Positions 49,098-58,599 are shown, counted from the stretch's first letter. The stretch is 64,000 bases of DNA from Microlunatus elymi (GCF_007362775.1 NZ_CP041692.1:1364001-1428000); one strand, 5' to 3'. A program made the numbers and translations. The notes: generated by a model from the sequence alone, not told the origin.

Positions 49098-50780
49098 ATG
49101 GGACACGTGGAGCTGACCGGGGTGTCGTTCCATCTCCCGGACGGACGGCCGCTGCTGGACGAGATCACGTTCCGCGTCGGGGACGGCGCGGTGATCGCGC
49201 TGGTCGGTCCGAACGGCGCGGGCAAGACCACCCTGCTGCGGATCATCTCGGGTGATCTCGAACCGAGCTCCGGTGGCATCTCCCGCAGCGGCGGGCTGGG
49301 TGTGATGCGTCAGTTCATCGGCAGTATCCGGGACTCATCGACGGTGCGTGACCTATTGCTCTCACTGGCGCCACCGCGATTGCAGCACGCGGCGGCCGAA
49401 GTGGATCGGCTGGAGCTCGAGTTGATGGCCGACGACAGCGAGCCGACCCAATTGAAGTACGCGGCCGCGCTGGCCGAGTACGCCGATGCCGGCGGGTACG
49501 ACGCCGAGGTCACCTTCGATGCCTGCTGCACGTCGGCGATCGGGATCGATTACGACCGGGCCAAGTGGCGTGAGGTGAACACGCTGTCCGGCGGTGAGCA
49601 GAAGCGGCTGGCCCTCGAGGCGCTGCTGCGCGGGCCGGACGAGGTCCTGCTGCTGGACGAACCGGACAACTATCTGGACGTGCCGGCCAAGCGCTGGCTG
49701 GAGACGCAACTGCAGCAGACCAAGAAGACGGTGCTGCTGGTCAGCCACGACCGCGAGTTGCTGGCGAATGCGGCCACCGGCATCGCCGCGCTCGAGCTCG
49801 GCTCCGCCGGGAACACGCTGTGGGTGCACGGCGGCGGCTTCGGCACCTTCGCCGAGGCGCGGCGGGCGCGGTTCGAACGGTTCGAGGAGTTGCGCCGACG
49901 CTGGGACGAGGAGCACGCCAAGCTCAAGGCCCTGGTGATCATGTACAAGCAGAAGGCGTCGTACAACGCGGACATGGCGAGTCGGCTGCAGGCCGCCCGG
50001 ACCCGGCTGGCCAAATTCGAGGAGGCAGGTCCGCCGCAGGAGCTGCCGCGCGAACAGCAGGTGTCGATGCGGCTGCGCGGCGGGCGGACCGCCAAACGTG
50101 CCGTGATCGTCAACGACCTCGAGCTGACCGGACTGATGAAGCCGTTCAGCACCGAGATCTGGTACGGCGACCGGGTCGGTGTACTCGGCTCGAACGGCTC
50201 CGGCAAGTCGCATTTCCTGCGCCTGTTGGCTCTCGGCGGTTCGCTGCCCGAAACCGATCTTGAACCGATCGGCGGAGTTGATCTTGCTCCGGTGGCGCAC
50301 ACCGGGATCGCTCGGCTCGGGTCGCGGGTCAAGCCGGGCTTGTTCGCGCAGACCCATCACCATCCGGAGCTGGTCGGCAAGACGCTGCTGGAGATCCTGC
50401 ATCGCGGTGATGATCATCGTGACGGTTTGGATCGGGAGTACGCGGCTCGCCGGCTGGATCGCTACGAGCTGGCCAAGTCGGCGGACGTCCGGTTCGACCT
50501 GTTGTCCGGTGGCCAGCAGGCGCGCTTCCAGATCCTGTTGCTGGAGCTGTCCGGCGTGACCTGCCTGTTGCTGGACGAGCCGACCGACAACCTCGACATC
50601 GAATCGGCGGAGGCGTTGGAGGCGGGCTTGGACGGCTTCGAGGGCACGGTGATCGCAGTCACCCACGACCGCTGGTTCGCCCGCGGTTTCGACCGGTTCC
50701 TGATCTTCGGCTCCGACGGAAGCGTGTACGAGTCCGAGCAGCCGGTCTGGGACGAGGGTCGGGTGCAGCGCGCCCGCTGA
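49098..50780 (+). CDS. ABC-F family ATPase
   Basis: A 560-residue cytoplasmic protein with two ABC domains and no membrane segment. Domain 1 has Walker A GPNGAGKTT (about residues 36-44), signature LSGGEQKR and LLLDEPDNYLD; a charged linker (about 250-310, RRRWDEEHAKLKALV) follows; domain 2 has GSNGSGKSH, LSGGQQAR and LLLDEPTDNLD. The second Walker A ends in His rather than Ser/Thr (GKSH), which is common in ABC-F domain 2 of this subgroup. Members act on ribosomes, some giving antibiotic resistance; the specific role is unknown. Confidence 0.9.
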   Translation: MGHVELTGVSFHLPDGRPLLDEITFRVGDGAVIALVGPNGAGKTTLLRIISGDLEPSSGGISRSGGLGVMRQFIGSIRDSSTVRDLLLSLAPPRLQHAAAEVDRLELELMADDSEPTQLKYAAALAEYADAGGYDAEVTFDACCTSAIGIDYDRAKWREVNTLSGGEQKRLALEALLRGPDEVLLLDEPDNYLDVPAKRWLETQLQQTKKTVLLVSHDRELLANAATGIAALELGSAGNTLWVHGGGFGTFAEARRARFERFEELRRRWDEEHAKLKALVIMYKQKASYNADMASRLQAARTRLAKFEEAGPPQELPREQQVSMRLRGGRTAKRAVIVNDLELTGLMKPFSTEIWYGDRVGVLGSNGSGKSHFLRLLALGGSLPETDLEPIGGVDLAPVAHTGIARLGSRVKPGLFAQTHHHPELVGKTLLEILHRGDDHRDGLDREYAARRLDRYELAKSADVRFDLLSGGQQARFQILLLELSGVTCLLLDEPTDNLDIESAEALEAGLDGFEGTVIAVTHDRWFARGFDRFLIFGSDGSVYESEQPVWDEGRVQRAR

Positions 50781-50834
50781 CGGCGCCCGCTGCTGTCCTC
50801 TTCGCTATCGGCAGCTCCCGCGTACCCGTGAAGC

Positions 50835-50900
50835 TCCCGCGCACCTCCGACGCTCCCGCGCATGATCGAACTTGCGCTGGAAAACCGACGGTGCGCGGGA
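50835..50900. repeat. Dispersed palindromic repeat, family 1, copy C
   Basis: A 66-bp element with perfect inverted ends TCCCGCGCACC / GGTGCGCGGGA and inner CTCCCGCGCA...TGCGCTGG. It matches copies at 7390-7457 and 15975-16040; its loop holds ATGATCGA instead of TTCGTA. It lies between the convergent ABC-F and VOC genes. Confidence 0.85.
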
Positions 50901-50905
50901 AGGCG

Positions 50906-51319
50906 TCAGCGAGGCGGCAGGGCGGCGCGCTCGGCGGGGGAGAGCAGCACGCAAAGCTGGTTTCCCTCCGGATCGGCCAACACCACCCAGCCGGTGCCGG
51001 GACCGTACTTGCCGCGTTGATCATCGAGCTGAGTGGCGCCGAGCCCGATCAGACGCTGCACCTCCTCGGCCTGGGTGCCGCTGCGCGGCCGGAGGTCGAA
51101 GTGGATCCGCTTGGCCGGCAACTCGGCATCCGGCACCTCGATGAACAGCAACTGATGCCCCGACTCCGGATCACGGATCATGCACTCCTCGTGCCCGGGC
51201 TCGTTCGGGTCGCCCGCGATGTCGACGTAACCGAGAACCTTCTTCCACCACTCGGAGAGCTCGTAGGCGTTGTGGCAATCGACGGTTGTGTGCGAGATCA
51301 AGCTGGTCATGATCAACAT
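50906..51319 (-). CDS. VOC/glyoxalase-like protein
   Basis: A 137-residue protein with two beta-alpha-beta-beta-beta modules of the vicinal-oxygen-chelate fold: LISHTTVDCHNAYELSEWWKKVLGY and the second module RIHFDLRPRSGTQAEEVQRLIGLGA, ending VLADPEGNQLCVL. Histidine and glutamate ligands are present (THT-like region, HFDL, EGNQ). Substrate unknown; stand-alone VOC proteins are common. The start may be ATG 51319 or ATG 51310. Confidence 0.85.
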   Translation of the reverse strand: MLIMTSLISHTTVDCHNAYELSEWWKKVLGYVDIAGDPNEPGHEECMIRDPESGHQLLFIEVPDAELPAKRIHFDLRPRSGTQAEEVQRLIGLGATQLDDQRGKYGPGTGWVVLADPEGNQLCVLLSPAERAALPPR

Positions 51320-51415
51320 CCAACCACCAGGTCGGTCGAGCTGCCGGAGCTTCGCCGGCGCTCACCAGTTGCACGAACAGAACGGCCGGCGCATGGCCAA
51401 TGGCCGAACGGCGGA

Positions 51416-52171
51416 CTATCGGATCCGGAACGAGTCCATCACCGTGGTGATCTGCTCCTGGTGACTCTCCTTGTGGTCTTGCGTCGTCCAGCCGGCCACC
51501 TGATAGAAGTGACCGTTCTCGCCGTCGATCAGATTGATCCAGAAGTAGACATTCGTGCCCTGATAGGGAAATCCCACCGTCAGCTGACGCGAAGGCAGTG
51601 GGCCGACTTGCCGCTGCGGACCGACGACGACAGGAAAGCCGATCGCCTTTGTCTGCCATTGCGTCTGCGAGGCGTCGACGAAGTCGCTGAAGCTGTCGAA
51701 GTCGGTCCCGGGGTACGCATACACGGCGATATAGTCGTCGACGCCCTCGGTGATCATCAGATCGGTGCCTTCGACCGTCGACGGATCGGTCTCCTCGGTC
51801 CAGTTCTTGGTTGCGGTGAGTTGGCAACAGCCGCTGTGGGTGACGAAGCCCTTGCTGATCTTGGACTGCCTGCCGAATTCACCGATCTCCAGGTACGCCA
51901 ACGCGCCCAGGCAGAGCGCCGCGGCGAGGATGATCGCGAGCACGATGATGACCCGACGGCGGATGTTCGGACGCGGTCCGACCGGCAGTTGCTGCTGGGG
52001 ACCGTACGGACCCCACTGCACCGGGCCCGCTGGGGCCGCACCGGAAGGCGGATGCCCGTAGCGGGCAAGCAACTGCGGGTCGAGACCCTGAGGCGGCACC
52101 GCAGTGGGCGGCTGATCGGCGGTGCTGGATTGCCGTGCTGGCAGGAAATCCGGTGGTTGGTCTTTGCTCAC
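51416..52171 (-). CDS. Membrane-anchored protein of unknown function
   Basis: A 251-residue protein. Residues 1-70 are proline/glutamine rich and cytoplasmic (QWGPYGPQQQLPVGPRP), one membrane helix follows (VIIVLAIILAAALCLGALAYL, about 73-93), and the outer domain (about 95-250) has two adjacent cysteines (GCCQLTA) and a compact beta-rich fold ending TTVMDSFRIR. The layout (proline-rich tail, single helix, small outer domain) is common in actinobacterial proteins of unknown function. GTG 52171 overlaps the stop of the FAD gene by four bases (GTGA). Confidence 0.72.
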   Translation of the reverse strand: MSKDQPPDFLPARQSSTADQPPTAVPPQGLDPQLLARYGHPPSGAAPAGPVQWGPYGPQQQLPVGPRPNIRRRVIIVLAIILAAALCLGALAYLEIGEFGRQSKISKGFVTHSGCCQLTATKNWTEETDPSTVEGTDLMITEGVDDYIAVYAYPGTDFDSFSDFVDASQTQWQTKAIGFPVVVGPQRQVGPLPSRQLTVGFPYQGTNVYFWINLIDGENGHFYQVAGWTTQDHKESHQEQITTVMDSFRIR

Positions 52172-53430
52172 GGCCGCGTCTCTCTGTCCTCAGCTGGTGG
52201 ACGTCGCGCGAAACCGGGGGCGTGTTCGGCACCGGGGCCGATCGCGATCAGCCGGCCGATCGGAATCGACAGCCACGGGAACAGTCGCATCAAGATCACG
52301 AAGAGTTCGAAGCCGCCGCGGTGTCCGGACATCGCGGGCACGTAGATGGTTTCGTGCAGGACTTGCTGACCGGTCTGCAGGAACACGGTCGGGAACCAGC
52401 GGCTGCGCCGTACCCGATCAAGATCACGACCACGCGGAGACCGACCCCGGCGGAGCGGACCGGCCAGGATCCGGGCCGCGGCAACGGCGTCCTGGATGGC
52501 GAGGTTGACACCGACGCCGCCCGATGGCGACATCGCGTGGGCGGCATCGCCGATGCAGAGCAGACCCGGCTGATGCCAGCGATGCAGCCGGTTCAGCCGG
52601 ACCTGCAGGAACGGCAGATCATCCATCGAGGACAGCTCGTCCAGTCGGTCCGCAAGGTCGGGACGCAGCCGGGCGATCCGGGCCCGGAAGGACTCGATTC
52701 CCTCGGCTCGCAAGCGATCCCGCGATCCGGTCGGTGCCAGATAGGCGAGTTGGTAGTACTCGTGGTGGGCCATCGCGAGCATGATGTCCGGAGGCTTGAT
52801 CGTCGGCAGCAGCGTGGCCTGCTGACTTCGGCGTTCCTGTTCGGTCCGAGACAGCCGAAACCACCACACCTCGTACGGCACCTTGAATTCGCGCGGCACC
52901 AGGTCCGCACCGGCGCGCAGCGGTGAATCCCTGCCCTCACAGGCAACCGTGAGGTCCGCACTGATGATCGACTCGGTTGCGTCGGCCCGGCGGATCCGCG
53001 CCCCGGTCACCCGACCATGATCAACAACGGGGCCGAGGATCTCGGTGTTCATCAGCAAGGTGAAGCTCGGCTCCTGCTGCGCGGCGTCGGCCAGCATCGA
53101 CAACAGGTCCCACTGCTGGGCCATCGCGATGTGGTCGTACGGCTTCTTGATCTTGCTGAAGTCGCCCAGCACGATGCTGCGATGATCATCCAGCGGCAGC
53201 CGATAGTCCGAGAGATCGGTGTGCTCGATCGCGGCGAATCGTTGGCCCAGACCGAGTTCGTCCAGCAGCCGCAAGGTGGAGGCGTGGACGGTGTCGCCGC
53301 GGAAGTCGCGCAGGAAATCGCCGTGCTTCTCCGCCACCGTGACCTCGACCCCGGCGCGGGCCAGCAGCAATCCGAGCATGATGCCGGCCGGACCGCCGCC
53401 GGCGATCAAACACGTCGTTCGACCATCCAC
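52168..53430 (-). CDS. FAD-dependent oxidoreductase (PHBH-type)
   Basis: A 420-residue flavoprotein. CLIAGGGPAGIMLGLLLARAG is the FAD-binding Rossmann motif near the N-terminus; DLTVACEGRDSPLR and GLLCIGDAAHAMSPSGGVGVNLAIQDA are the DG and GD motifs of class A monooxygenases. GTG 53430 starts just before the motif. Substrate unknown; it is coupled by overlap to the membrane-anchored unknown protein downstream, but the functional link is obscure. Confidence 0.87.
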   Translation of the reverse strand: MDGRTTCLIAGGGPAGIMLGLLLARAGVEVTVAEKHGDFLRDFRGDTVHASTLRLLDELGLGQRFAAIEHTDLSDYRLPLDDHRSIVLGDFSKIKKPYDHIAMAQQWDLLSMLADAAQQEPSFTLLMNTEILGPVVDHGRVTGARIRRADATESIISADLTVACEGRDSPLRAGADLVPREFKVPYEVWWFRLSRTEQERRSQQATLLPTIKPPDIMLAMAHHEYYQLAYLAPTGSRDRLRAEGIESFRARIARLRPDLADRLDELSSMDDLPFLQVRLNRLHRWHQPGLLCIGDAAHAMSPSGGVGVNLAIQDAVAAARILAGPLRRGRSPRGRDLDRVRRSRWFPTVFLQTGQQVLHETIYVPAMSGHRGGFELFVILMRLFPWLSIPIGRLIAIGPGAEHAPGFARRPPAEDRETRP

Positions 53431-53505
53431 GGCCCCATCATGCCAGCCGCCCCGGTCCGGCCCGCGACACAAAGATGATCATGGACGGGCCGACGTTCCG
53501 CGCCC

Positions 53506-53570
53506 GGAAGTTGCGTGACGAAAGCGCGGGAAATCGACGCCGAACCGCACCCCTTCGTGACGCAAGTTCC
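53506..53570. repeat. Inverted repeat downstream of the DedA-family gene
   Basis: GGAAGTTGCGTGACGAA (53506-53522) and TTCGTGACGCAAGTTCC (53554-53570) form 17-bp arms with two mismatches around a 31-base loop. It has the same layout as the other long hairpins. It lies 43 bases after the stop of the DedA gene, where it may terminate transcription. Confidence 0.65.
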
Positions 53571-53612
53571 CGAGTCTCCCGTCCTCCCGATCGGCGAAGG
53601 GTCGGGCGCGGT

Positions 53613-54281
53613 TCAGGAGACGGGAGCGCGTTCGGCGAAGTGGCCCGGTGCGCGGTCGACCACGACGGTACGTGCTCGGCGCGCGTCCCGCCGGCGGCGT
53701 ACGAGGGTGATGATCTTGTCGATGACGAAACCGATCGCTATCCCGAGGGCGACGGCGAGCAGTGCGCCGAGGATCGGATGCTGGCTGACCCAGGCGCCGC
53801 CGATGGTGCCGATCACCAGCGAGTAGACCGCCCACAGCGACGAGGATGCCGCGGTGAGCGGCCGGTAGACGGTACGCGGGATCTTGGTTGCGCCGGCGAC
53901 CAGGCTGATCGCCACCCGGCCGCCGGGCACGAATCGGCCGGCCAGCACGGCCGAGGAGACCCGCCGTTGCAGTGCCGCGGCCGCCCAATCGGTCACCTTG
54001 ACGAAGCGCGGATGCCGCATCCAGCGGAAGCGCCGCAGCCCGACGGCCCGGCCGATCTCGTACGCGAGGTTGTCGCCGATGAAGGCGGCGACAGCGGCCA
54101 CGAACCCCAACAGGAGAAGCGACGGGTGACCGGTGCCGACCCCGATCGCGGCCAGTCCGATCACGATCGACTCGCTCGGCACCAGCGGAAATATCCCGTC
54201 GATGATGATCAGACAGAACATGGCCAGCAGGGCCCACGGTGTTCCGGCGGCGGCCAGTACGAATTGGCTCAGGGCGTCCAT
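53613..54281 (-). CDS. DedA/VTT-domain membrane protein
   Basis: A 222-residue membrane protein of the DedA (SNARE-associated, VTT) family with about five hydrophobic segments, the re-entrant-type motif FPLVPSESIVIGLAA, GDNLAYEIGRAVG, and the conserved GRFVPGGRVAISLVAGA. These proteins are thought to flip or scramble lipids such as undecaprenyl phosphate. The C-terminus is basic (RRRRDARRART). ATG 54281 has TAGGACC just upstream. Confidence 0.9.
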   Translation of the reverse strand: MDALSQFVLAAAGTPWALLAMFCLIIIDGIFPLVPSESIVIGLAAIGVGTGHPSLLLLGFVAAVAAFIGDNLAYEIGRAVGLRRFRWMRHPRFVKVTDWAAAALQRRVSSAVLAGRFVPGGRVAISLVAGATKIPRTVYRPLTAASSSLWAVYSLVIGTIGGAWVSQHPILGALLAVALGIAIGFVIDKIITLVRRRRDARRARTVVVDRAPGHFAERAPVS

Positions 54282-54376
54282 GGTCCTACCCCACCGGATC
54301 CGCCCTCCGCAGACGATGGGGTCAGGACCCGAACCCCTGCTGGGGCTAGCCGGAGCACCGATCGGCTATGGCGACC

Positions 54377-54458
54377 CGCGAACACAATCCCCCGCTGATG
54401 GACCGGATCGACCGGTTTCCGGCCGAATCACCGCAATCAGCGGGGGATTGTGTTCGCG
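54377..54458. terminator. Long hairpin (GCGAACA family), copy 2, downstream of gltA
   Basis: Perfect 23-bp arms (54377-54399 and 54436-54458), starting CGCGAACACAATCCCCCGC, enclose a 36-base loop. Same design and partly the same sequence as 20105-20184. It lies 37 bases after the gltA stop on that strand, so it should terminate gltA. Confidence 0.8.
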
Positions 54459-54495
54459 AGGTTCGGGAGCTATCCGCCTTGGCGGTTGCCGAGGG

Positions 54496-55776
54496 TCAGC
54501 GCTCTGCCAACGGCACGAAGTCGCGGGTGCGGGCGCCGGTGTAGATCTGCTTCGGCCGGGCGATCTTCTGCTCCTTGTCGCCGGTCAGCTCCTCCCACTG
54601 CGCCAGCCAGCCGGGCATCCGGCCGATGGCGAACAGCACGGTGAACATCTCCGGCGGGAACTGCAGCGCCTCGTAGATCAGACCGGAGTAGAAGTCGACA
54701 TTGGGGTAGAGCTTGCGGGAGACGAAGTAGTCGTCCTCCAACGCGATCTTCTCCAGCTCCACCGCGATCTTCAGCAACGGGTTGATGCCGGTCACGTCGA
54801 AGACGTCGTCGGCGGCCTTCTTGATGATCTTGGCCCGCGGGTCGTAGTTCTTGTAGACCCGGTGACCGAAGCCCATCAGCCGTTCCTTGCCACCCTTCAC
54901 GCCGTCGATGAAGTCCGGAATGTTGGAGGCGTCGCCGATCCGGCGCAGCATCTTCAGCACGGCCTCGTTGGCGCCGCCGTGCAGCGGACCGTAGAGGGCG
55001 CCGACGCCGGCCGCCGCAGCGGAGTACGGATCCACGCCGGACGAGCCGACCGAGCGGACCGCGTTCGCCGAGCAGTTCTGCTCGTGATCGGCATGCAGGA
55101 TGAACAGCGTCTCCAGCGCGCGGGACAGCCGCGGGTCGGCGTTGTACTTCCGTTCGCTCATCTTGAACAGCATGGCCAGGAAGTTCTCCACGTAGGAGAG
55201 CTCGTTGTCCGGGTACACGTACGGCTTGCCCTGGCCGTGCCGGAACGCGAAGGCGCCGATGGTCGGCATCTTGGCGATCAGCCGGGTGATCTGCAGCTTG
55301 CGGTTCTCCGGGTCGTGGATGTCCTGCGCGTCCGGGTAGAAGGTGGACAGCGCGGCGACCGCGGCCATGGTCATGCCCATCGGATGGGCGTCGTACCGGA
55401 AACCCTCGATGAAGGTCTTGATGTTCTCGTGCAGGAACGTGTGGAACGTGATGTCGTGCGTCCACTGCGCCAGCTCGTCGGAGGTCGGCAGCTCACCGTT
55501 CAGCAGCAGGTAGGCCACCTCCAGGAAGGTGGAGGACTCGGCGAGCTGCTCGATCGGGTAGCCGCGGTACTCCAGGATCCCGGCTTCGCCGTCGATGTAG
55601 GTGATCGCGCTGCGGCAGGATGCGGTGTTCACGAACCCCGGGTCGTAGGTGGCCAGCCCCGGCTCACCATCGACCGCGATCTGCTTCAGATCGGCGGCGC
55701 GAATTGTGCCGTCGGTGATGGCGACCTCGTAGTCCCGCCCGGTCCGGTTGTCGCGAATGGTGAGGGTTTCGGTCAT
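54496..55776 (-). CDS. gltA: Citrate synthase (main TCA-cycle enzyme)
   Basis: A 426-residue type II citrate synthase. Motifs: ILEYRGYPIEQLAESSTFLEVAYLLL, HADHEQNCS, ALYGPLHGGANEAVLKML, GFGHRVYKNYDPRAKI, and VDFYSGLIYEAL with the catalytic aspartate. The N-terminal domain RTGRDYEVAITDGTIRA is typical of the long hexameric form. ATG 55776 has TAATTT six bases upstream (minus strand 55783-55788) and no Shine-Dalgarno, so it is probably leaderless. It is the third citrate-synthase fold gene in the window. Confidence 0.97.
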   Translation of the reverse strand: MTETLTIRDNRTGRDYEVAITDGTIRAADLKQIAVDGEPGLATYDPGFVNTASCRSAITYIDGEAGILEYRGYPIEQLAESSTFLEVAYLLLNGELPTSDELAQWTHDITFHTFLHENIKTFIEGFRYDAHPMGMTMAAVAALSTFYPDAQDIHDPENRKLQITRLIAKMPTIGAFAFRHGQGKPYVYPDNELSYVENFLAMLFKMSERKYNADPRLSRALETLFILHADHEQNCSANAVRSVGSSGVDPYSAAAAGVGALYGPLHGGANEAVLKMLRRIGDASNIPDFIDGVKGGKERLMGFGHRVYKNYDPRAKIIKKAADDVFDVTGINPLLKIAVELEKIALEDDYFVSRKLYPNVDFYSGLIYEALQFPPEMFTVLFAIGRMPGWLAQWEELTGDKEQKIARPKQIYTGARTRDFVPLAER

Positions 55777-55777
55777 G

Positions 55778-55835
55778 GGCTCAAATTACGCGGAGACGAG
55801 TCGTGGCGGCCAGTTGGGGCCGTATGATTTGAGCC
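55778..55835. promoter_or_regulatory. Inverted repeat over the gltA promoter
   Basis: GGCTCAAAT (55778-55786) and ATTTGAGCC (55827-55835) are perfect 9-bp inverted copies 40 bp apart. The left copy overlaps the gltA -10 element TAATTT. The arrangement suggests a protein pair that loops or co-binds, with the rplM leader on the other side. Confidence 0.5.
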
Positions 55836-56063
55836 ACCCACCGCACTGGTCTGGTCGATGGCGACGTCCGGCCGATCGGTTGATGAGGCGCGTTTTGACC
55901 CGAGGGTGCCCCCGCAGGTAACCTAAACCGCTGTTGCGCTCAGCGCGCCGTGGGTTCGCGTGTGCACGGAATCGGCGGCAGGTTTCCGGTGACGGACTTG
56001 CTGGCTCCGGCTGACGCGCAAACTCAGTTCACATCAGAAGCGAAGAAAGATTGGTCTGCGACC

Positions 56064-56507
56064 GTGTCCACGTACAGCCCGAAGCCCGGTGACATCACCC
56101 GGGAATGGCATGTCATCGATGCCACCGACGTCGTCCTGGGTCGTCTCGCCGTGACCGCGGCGGGCCTGCTGCGCGGCAAGCACAAGCCGACCTTCGCTCC
56201 GCATGTCGACGGCGGTGACTTCGTCATCATCGTCAACGCCTCGAAGATCGCGTTGACCGGCAACAAGCGCACCGACAAGCTGGCCTACCGGCACTCCGGT
56301 CGCCCGGGCGGGTTGAAGGCGATCAGCTACGGCGAGCTGCTCGACACCGATCCGCGCAAGGCCGTGGAGAAGGCGGTCTGGGGCATGCTCCCGAAGAACC
56401 GGCTGAGCCGGAAGATGATCAAGAAGCTCAAGGTGTACGCCGGTCCGGAGCACCCGCACAACGCGCAGAAGCCGCAGCCGTACGAGATCACCCAGCTCGC
56501 CCAGTAA
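56064..56507 (+). CDS. rplM: 50S ribosomal protein L13
   Basis: A 147-residue early-assembly protein: [28 protein letters not shown] at the start, then [22 protein letters not shown] and [23 protein letters not shown] 56064 is chosen because family homology starts there; a longer frame to 55950 has none. Upstream GAAGAAAGA is a weak Shine-Dalgarno. It pairs with rpsI 27 bases later, the standard L13-S9 operon. Confidence 0.97.
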   Translation: MSTYSPKPGDITREWHVIDATDVVLGRLAVTAAGLLRGKHKPTFAPHVDGGDFVIIVNASKIALTGNKRTDKLAYRHSGRPGGLKAISYGELLDTDPRKAVEKAVWGMLPKNRLSRKMIKKLKVYAGPEHPHNAQKPQPYEITQLAQ

Positions 56508-56534
56508 CAGTTGACAGCAGGAGAATCACCGACC

Positions 56535-57074
56535 GTGACCGAGAACGTAACCGAGGCCCAGGCCACCGAGGCCGAGCAGACCGAGGAGCTCACCCCCTTC
56601 ACTGAGGGTGAGAAGGAGATCGCCTACCGCAGCGAGGGTGGCGAGTCCCGCGGCGCCGCCGGCACCGGCAGCCGTCCGGCCGTCATCGCGGCCGCCGGCG
56701 CGACCGGTCGCCGCAAGGAGGCCATTGCTCGGGTTCGGATCATCCCGGGCTCCGGCAGCTGGACCATCAACGGCCGCACCCTCGAGGCGTACTTCCCGAA
56801 CAAGGTGCACCAGCAGATCGTCTCCGAGCCCTTCTCCACCGCAGCGGTGGACGGCGCGTACGACGTGATCGCCCGGATCAACGGCGGCGGCACCAGCGGC
56901 CAGGCCGGTGCGCTGCGCCTGGGCATCGCCCGCGCGCTGAACGAGGTCGACGCCGAGGCCAGCCGCCCGAGCCTGAAGAAGGCCGGCATGCTGACCCGCG
57001 ACGCCCGGATCAAGGAACGCAAGAAGGCCGGCCTGAAGAAGGCCCGCAAGGCCCCGCAGTACAGCAAGCGCTGA
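56535..57074 (+). CDS. rpsI: 30S ribosomal protein S9
   Basis: A 179-residue protein with an acidic N-terminal extension (about residues 1-50, rich in Glu and Thr) seen in actinobacteria, then the S9 core [24 protein letters not shown] and the C-terminal tail KAPQYSKR that contacts P-site tRNA. GTG 56535 is the best start; AGGAG lies 12 bases upstream. The gene is 27 bases after rplM and 97 before glmM; a tandem hairpin element lies in that gap. Confidence 0.97.
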   Translation: MTENVTEAQATEAEQTEELTPFTEGEKEIAYRSEGGESRGAAGTGSRPAVIAAAGATGRRKEAIARVRIIPGSGSWTINGRTLEAYFPNKVHQQIVSEPFSTAAVDGAYDVIARINGGGTSGQAGALRLGIARALNEVDAEASRPSLKKAGMLTRDARIKERKKAGLKKARKAPQYSKR

Positions 57075-57085
57075 TCCACGCCGGG

Positions 57086-57148
57086 TTGTCAGCGTCAGGA
57101 TGAGTTGTCAGCGTCAGGATGGGCTATGGCGACTTCTGACGCTGACAA
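57086..57148. repeat. TTGTCAG hairpin element (family 3), copy 2, with tandem duplication
   Basis: A 19-bp unit starting TTGTCAGCGTCAGGATG is present twice in tandem (57086-57104 and 57105-57123). The second copy pairs with CTGACGCTGACAA at 57136-57148 (13-bp perfect arms) around a loop holding GGCTATGG. It lies between rpsI and glmM. Confidence 0.75.
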
Positions 57149-57170
57149 GTCGGGATTTCTAGGGGGCTGA

Positions 57171-58532
57171 ATGGGCCGGTTGTTCGGTACGGACGGTGTG
57201 CGCGGCGTCGCGAACGCCGATCTCACGGCGGAGCTTGCGCTCGATCTGTCCGTTGCTGCGGCCCATGTTCTCGGTGAAGCAGGTGAACTCGCCCGGGCGC
57301 GTCCGATCGCGGTGGTCGGTCGTGATCCGCGCGCATCCGGCGAGTTCCTCGAGGCCGCCGTCATCGCAGGCCTGGCCAGTGCCGGCATCAACGTGGTCCG
57401 GCTGGGCGTGCTGCCCACCCCCGCGGTCGCCCACCTGACCGGCTCGACCGCGGCCGATCTCGGCGTGATGATCTCCGCCAGTCACAACCCGATGCCGGAC
57501 AACGGCATCAAGTTCTTCGCCCGCGGCGGCGCCAAGCTGGACGACGCCCTGGAGGACGCCATCGAACGGCGGCTCGGCGAGAGCTGGGCCCGACCGACCG
57601 GCGCCGGCGTCGGCCGCGTCACCTACCAACCGGAGCTGGTCGACGGCTACGTCGACCACCTGGTCAACAGCGCCGGTGACGGCGCCGGCCTGGACGGCAT
57701 CCACGTCGTGGTCGACTGCGCCAACGGTGCGGCCCATCGGACCGCCGCTGCAACCTACGGCCGGCTCGGCGCCAAGGTCACCACGATCAACGCCGAGCCG
57801 GACGGCATCAACATCAACGACGGCGCGGGCTCGACCCATATCGAATCCCTGCAGAAGAGGGTCGTCGCCGAGGGTGCCGATCTCGGCATCGCGCTGGACG
57901 GCGACGCCGACCGCTGCCTGGCGGTCGACGCGGAGGGAACCGCGGTCGACGGCGATCAGATCATGGCGATCCTGGCCATCGGTCTGCAGGAGCTCGGCAG
58001 GCTCAGCGGCGACACTCTGGTCGCCACCGTGATGAGCAATCTCGGCCTGACCCAGGCGATGAGCAAGTACGGCATCACCGTCGAGCAGACCAAGGTCGGC
58101 GACCGGTACGTCCTGGAGACGATGCGGGCCGGCGGCTTCAGCCTGGGCGGCGAACAGTCCGGTCACGTGGTGTTGGCCGAGCACGCCACCACTGGTGACG
58201 GTGTGCTGACCGGGCTGCATCTGATGCAGCGGATGGCGGTCAGCGGTCGTTCGCTGGCCGAGCTGGCCGCGGTGATGGAACGCCTCCCGCAGGTGCTGGT
58301 GAACGTCCGCGACGTGGACAAGAACCGCACCGACACCGCCCCCGCGGTGGTCGAGGCGGTCGCCGCCGCCAACGCTGAGCTCGGCGACAGCGGCCGGGTG
58401 CTGCTGCGGCCCTCCGGCACCGAGTCCCTGGTCCGGGTGATGGTCGAGGCACCGTCGGCCGATCAGGCCCAAGCCGTCGCCAACCGGCTGGCCCACATCG
58501 TTCGTACCTCGCTGGGTGTCCGCACCGTCTGA
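57171..58532 (+). CDS. glmM: Phosphoglucosamine mutase
   Basis: Converts glucosamine-6-phosphate to glucosamine-1-phosphate for UDP-GlcNAc and peptidoglycan. The 453-residue protein has [11 protein letters not shown] at the start, the phosphoserine Ser104 in [16 protein letters not shown], the metal-binding DGDADR and GGEQSGH, and the C-terminal [14 protein letters not shown] phosphate loop. AGGGGG lies six bases before ATG 57171. It follows rplM-rpsI; glmS, the preceding enzyme of the pathway, starts 5 kb downstream. Confidence 0.97.
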   Translation: MGRLFGTDGVRGVANADLTAELALDLSVAAAHVLGEAGELARARPIAVVGRDPRASGEFLEAAVIAGLASAGINVVRLGVLPTPAVAHLTGSTAADLGVMISASHNPMPDNGIKFFARGGAKLDDALEDAIERRLGESWARPTGAGVGRVTYQPELVDGYVDHLVNSAGDGAGLDGIHVVVDCANGAAHRTAAATYGRLGAKVTTINAEPDGININDGAGSTHIESLQKRVVAEGADLGIALDGDADRCLAVDAEGTAVDGDQIMAILAIGLQELGRLSGDTLVATVMSNLGLTQAMSKYGITVEQTKVGDRYVLETMRAGGFSLGGEQSGHVVLAEHATTGDGVLTGLHLMQRMAVSGRSLAELAAVMERLPQVLVNVRDVDKNRTDTAPAVVEAVAAANAELGDSGRVLLRPSGTESLVRVMVEAPSADQAQAVANRLAHIVRTSLGVRTV

Positions 58533-58544
58533 TCCGTCTCCGAC

Positions 58545-58588
58545 TTGTCAGAAGGTGGTTGGGCTATGACCCAACTACGTTCTGACAA
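58545..58588. terminator. TTGTCAG hairpin element (family 3), copy 3
   Basis: Left arm 58545-58563 starts TTGTCAGAAGG; the right arm 58570-58588 ends TTCTGACAA; 17 of 19 pairs match around a 6-base loop in GGGCTATGACCC. It lies between the convergent glmM and small-membrane-protein genes and probably terminates both. Confidence 0.78.
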
Positions 58589-58599
58589 CTCGGTGAGGG

